DNA from: an uncultured Flavobacteriales bacterium
Lineage (GTDB): Bacteria > Bacteroidota > Bacteroidia > Flavobacteriales > Crocinitomicaceae
NCBI GenBank assembly: GCA_946479125.1
Contig: CAMLET010000121.1
Span: 1-8,168 of the forward strand
DNA: 8,168 nucleotides
Direction: 5' to 3'
Positions 6,281 through 8,168 of this stretch are shown here, piece by piece (position 1 is the first letter of the stretch; every line of letters starts with the position of its first letter). The notes below the pieces were generated by a model that had not been told where the DNA came from, searched no databases, and was given only the letters and a program-made list of their open reading frames with translations. The position numbers and the translations under genes were made by a program.

Positions 6281-6640
6281 ATGGATTACGCCTTAGAATT
6301 ACGCTATCAGCATTTGGTCAGAGAACTTTCGAAAACTTTTGGTGAAGGAATTGATCTTCAGATTTTGTTGTTCTTAATTGGTGTTGAGGAACTGGGCAAA
6401 GGATTCCAGACATTCAAGAAACACGAGAAAACAGATTTGATGCACATTGCCATCTGTACCATTTTGGAACCTTATGGATATTACGAATTCATTGGTAAAG
6501 ACAAGGACGAATGGCCACATTTTGAATTGAAAAAGGAATTACCACCATTGTCAGATGCAGAACAACAAGAATTCATGAAAGGAGCTATTGTTGAGTATTT
6601 CGAGCATCACGGGTATTCAACGGTTCACTTGCAACCTTAA
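6281..6640 (+). CDS. conserved 119-residue protein of unknown function
   Basis: A small soluble acidic protein without signal peptide, membrane helix or cysteine-rich motif (one cysteine, C59). It starts MDYALELRYQHLVRELSKTFGEG and contains DLQILLFLIGVEELGKG (25-41), KTDLMHIAICTILEPYGYYE (50-69), an acidic K-D-E-W-P-H segment (75-80) and a final helix (about 91-110). The blocks look conserved rather than random, and I have the impression of closely similar short hypothetical proteins throughout Bacteroidota, but I know of no assigned function. Predicted as mainly alpha-helical. It has its own -7 element and lies 182 bases upstream of rseP on the same strand, with a repeat element between, so cotranscription is uncertain. 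The alternative explanation, a spurious frame, is unlikely given the protein-like composition and the promoter. Confidence 0.82.
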   Translation: MDYALELRYQHLVRELSKTFGEGIDLQILLFLIGVEELGKGFQTFKKHEKTDLMHIAICTILEPYGYYEFIGKDKDEWPHFELKKELPPLSDAEQQEFMKGAIVEYFEHHGYSTVHLQP

Positions 6641-6744
6641 ATAGACTAAAGACCCAAGACCGCTTCGCTAAAAGAGAGAAGACGGAACTCACATTTTAAG
6701 GACAATTGAGTCTTTTATCTTTCGTCTTTTGTCTCAAGTCTTGT
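6640..6744. repeat. inverted array of exact 7-base units (NNNAGAC type)
   Basis: The left arm has three NNNAGAC heptads at 6640-6660 (GAC at 6644, 6651 and 6658). The right arm has the complement as five heptads starting GTC or ATC at 6710, 6717, 6724, 6731 and 6738. The spacing is exactly 7 in both arms. Between them is a less regular purine-rich stretch with an off-phase AGAAGAC at 6677-6683 and a short possible stem, ACTCA (6687-6691) with TGAGT (6707-6711). It occupies the spacer between the 119-residue protein gene and rseP. It could act as a weak hairpin terminator, but there is no GC-rich stem followed by a U run. Confidence 0.75.
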
Positions 6745-6793
6745 TTTTTCTCGTTAACAAATCTAAAACCCAAGAGCATGGCTTGAATTATGC

Positions 6794-6801
6794 TATATTT
6801 G
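6794..6801 (+). promoter_or_regulatory. -7 promoter element (TATATTTG) for rseP
   Basis: TATATTTG matches TAnnTTTG exactly and ends 21 bases before the rseP ATG, giving a predicted leader of about 15 bases. A TTG lies at 6783-6785 but is too close to be a -33 element. The call rests on consensus and position; it would let rseP be expressed separately from the gene upstream. Confidence 0.5.
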
Positions 6802-6822
6802 TTACTCTTAAAAAAAGAATAA

Positions 6823-8154
6823 ATGGATTTCTGGGTACGCGCCGCACAACTTTTATTATCACTTTCAATACTTATCGTTCTTCACGAATTTGGTCATTTT
6901 ATTGCCGCAAGGGCTTTCAAAACGCGAGTTGAGAAGTTTTATCTTTTCTTCGATTGGAAATTCTCTTTACTAAAAAAGAAAATTGGTGACACTGAGTGGG
7001 GAATTGGTTGGATTCCGTTGGGAGGTTATGTAAAGATCTCCGGAATGGTTGATGAATCAATGGATACAGAGCAATTGGCTAAGCCAGCTGAACCATGGGA
7101 ATTTCGTGCTAAACCAGCTTGGCAGCGTTTGATCATTATGCTTGGTGGAATTATCGTCAACGTAATTGTTGGATTCTTCCTTTTCATTATGGTGACTTAT
7201 GTTTGGGGTGAGGATAAAATTGATCAATCAAAATTATCTGCGGGAATAGCTGTTCATCCTTACATGGAGCAATACGGTTTCCGTTCAGGGGATAAGATTC
7301 TCGAAGCTGATGGAGAGAAAGTGACGAATTTTGTGAACATTGGAAAAGAGATCTTACTTTTTGATGCAAGAAACTTCAAGGTTCAGCATAAGGATGGAAA
7401 AGTAGAGAACATTACGCTTCCTGACGGTATCGGCAAAAAAATGTGGTACGCAGGAGCAGAAGAAAGCACATTCTCTTTCAGAGCTTTTTCTGGTCCGATA
7501 GATTCTATTGTTAAAGGAAAAACAGCTGACAGAGTAGGCTTGAAAAAAGGTGATAAAATCCTTGCGATAAACAACACACCTATTCTATACCACGATCAAA
7601 TAACCCGCGGATTGTACTTCAACAAAAAGAAAACGGTTGAGCTTACCATTAAGCGAAAAGGGGAAGAAATTACCAAAAAGGTATTCGTAGGTTCCGATGG
7701 AAAATTGGGTGTACAATTTCACCAGAATATCACTCCGGATACAGCTTCAGTATACACTGATTATTACGGATTTGGTAAAAGTGTTGGTGTTGGGATGACC
7801 AGAGGAACAAAACAGGTGATTGGAAATATTACCCAATTCAAATATGTATTTACCGCTAAAGGAGCCGATTCTGTTGGTGGACTAGGTTCAATGGGTAAAA
7901 TGTTCCCTCCGGTTTGGGATTGGCAGGTTTTCTGGGGAATGACTGCTTTCCTTTCCATGATGCTTGCGGTAATGAACTTACTTCCTATTCCTGCTCTTGA
8001 CGGTGGACATGTAGTATTCTTAATTTACGAAATGATTACGCGTAAGCCAGCTCCACAGCGCGTTTTGGAAATTGCACAATATGCGGGAATCATTATTCTT
8101 CTTGGATTGATGTTGTACGCAAACGGTAAGGATCTACTATCAGTATTTGGATAA
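6823..8154 (+). CDS. rseP: RseP-like site-2 intramembrane metalloprotease (M50B)
   Basis: An inner-membrane zinc protease that cuts transmembrane helices of substrates such as anti-sigma factors or leftover signal peptides. The 443 residues match the family's usual length. Order: helix 1 (about 7-28) with HEFGH at 21-25 (zinc ligands H21 and H25, catalytic E22); GIGWIPLGGYVKISGM (60-75), the membrane-reentrant beta region; helix 2 (about 103-127, with LGGIIVNVIVGFF); a periplasmic part with two PDZ-like domains, about 137-200 (YGFRSGDKILEADGEKV, degenerate) and about 222-288 (GPIDSIVKGKTADRVGLKKGDKILAINNTPI); helix 3 carrying NLLPIPALDGGH (385-396) with third ligand D393; and helix 4 (about 419-432). 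All catalytic residues are intact. A TAA directly precedes the ATG in frame, fixing the start. Bacteroidota generally lack the RseA/sigma-E pair of Escherichia coli, so the substrate is probably another anti-sigma factor or signal peptide. It has its own -7 element. Confidence 0.96.
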   Translation: MDFWVRAAQLLLSLSILIVLHEFGHFIAARAFKTRVEKFYLFFDWKFSLLKKKIGDTEWGIGWIPLGGYVKISGMVDESMDTEQLAKPAEPWEFRAKPAWQRLIIMLGGIIVNVIVGFFLFIMVTYVWGEDKIDQSKLSAGIAVHPYMEQYGFRSGDKILEADGEKVTNFVNIGKEILLFDARNFKVQHKDGKVENITLPDGIGKKMWYAGAEESTFSFRAFSGPIDSIVKGKTADRVGLKKGDKILAINNTPILYHDQITRGLYFNKKKTVELTIKRKGEEITKKVFVGSDGKLGVQFHQNITPDTASVYTDYYGFGKSVGVGMTRGTKQVIGNITQFKYVFTAKGADSVGGLGSMGKMFPPVWDWQVFWGMTAFLSMMLAVMNLLPIPALDGGHVVFLIYEMITRKPAPQRVLEIAQYAGIIILLGLMLYANGKDLLSVFG

Positions 8155-8157
8155 GAT

Positions 8158-8168
8158 ATGAAGATGCT
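8158..8168 (+). CDS. possible start of a further gene (truncated by window end)
   Basis: An ATG follows the rseP stop codon after 3 bases and reads MKM before the window ends. The tight spacing would fit an operon partner of rseP, but 11 bases cannot show coding potential, and a second in-frame ATG at 8164 is an equally possible start. Nothing can be said of the product. Confidence 0.25.

Noticed and set aside
6687..6716. Intrinsic terminator (ACTCA/TGAGT stem followed by TCTTTT)
   Set aside because: The stem is five pairs with a 15-base loop and low GC, and the T run is short; too weak to annotate as a terminator.

Overview
The window looks like ordinary chromosome from a member of the Bacteroidota, most likely Flavobacteriales (a Fluviicola/Crocinitomicaceae-like organism is my best guess from protein style). 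Reasons: AT-rich DNA, almost no Shine-Dalgarno sequences, several exact matches to the Bacteroidota -7 promoter element TAnnTTTG just upstream of start codons, a PfkB sugar kinase beside a multi-repeat DUF349 protein, and a Kazal-type lipoprotein. There is no tRNA, rRNA, CRISPR array, insertion sequence or phage gene, and no gene-free stretch above 300 bases (the longest spacer is 182 bases).

Layout. (1) 1-1212, plus: 3' part of an M28 zinc aminopeptidase with all metal ligands present. Its stop lies 3 bases from the stop of the convergent gene. (2) 2434 down to 1216, minus: a small two-helix membrane protein followed, with a 23-base overlap, by an EamA/DMT-type permease. (3) 6132 down to 2511, minus: PfkB-family kinase, then (after an 88-base spacer) a DUF349 protein with five repeats, then a four-helix membrane protein with a PH-like tail (start and stop overlap by one base), then a small Kazal-type lipoprotein 16 bases further on. 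(4) 6281-8154, plus: a 119-residue conserved protein of unknown function, then the site-2 protease RseP. A further gene may begin at 8158.

The most unusual signal is in the DNA between genes. Three successive spacers (5115-5202, 6133-6280 and 6641-6822) each hold an imperfect inverted repeat whose arms are tandem arrays of a very short word. The word and period differ each time: a GTTCAA core at 8-9 bases, an ATATTAAG-type octad at exactly 8 bases, and an NNNAGAC heptad at exactly 7 bases. The shared architecture with unrelated words suggests one class of periodic palindromic intergenic element. One copy sits between two divergent promoters, so the class cannot be only a set of terminators.

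The genes do not form one obvious pathway. The recurring theme is envelope and housekeeping: secreted peptidase, permease, lipoprotein inhibitor, intramembrane protease. The DUF349, PH-like and Kazal genes form a tightly packed likely operon of unknown purpose.
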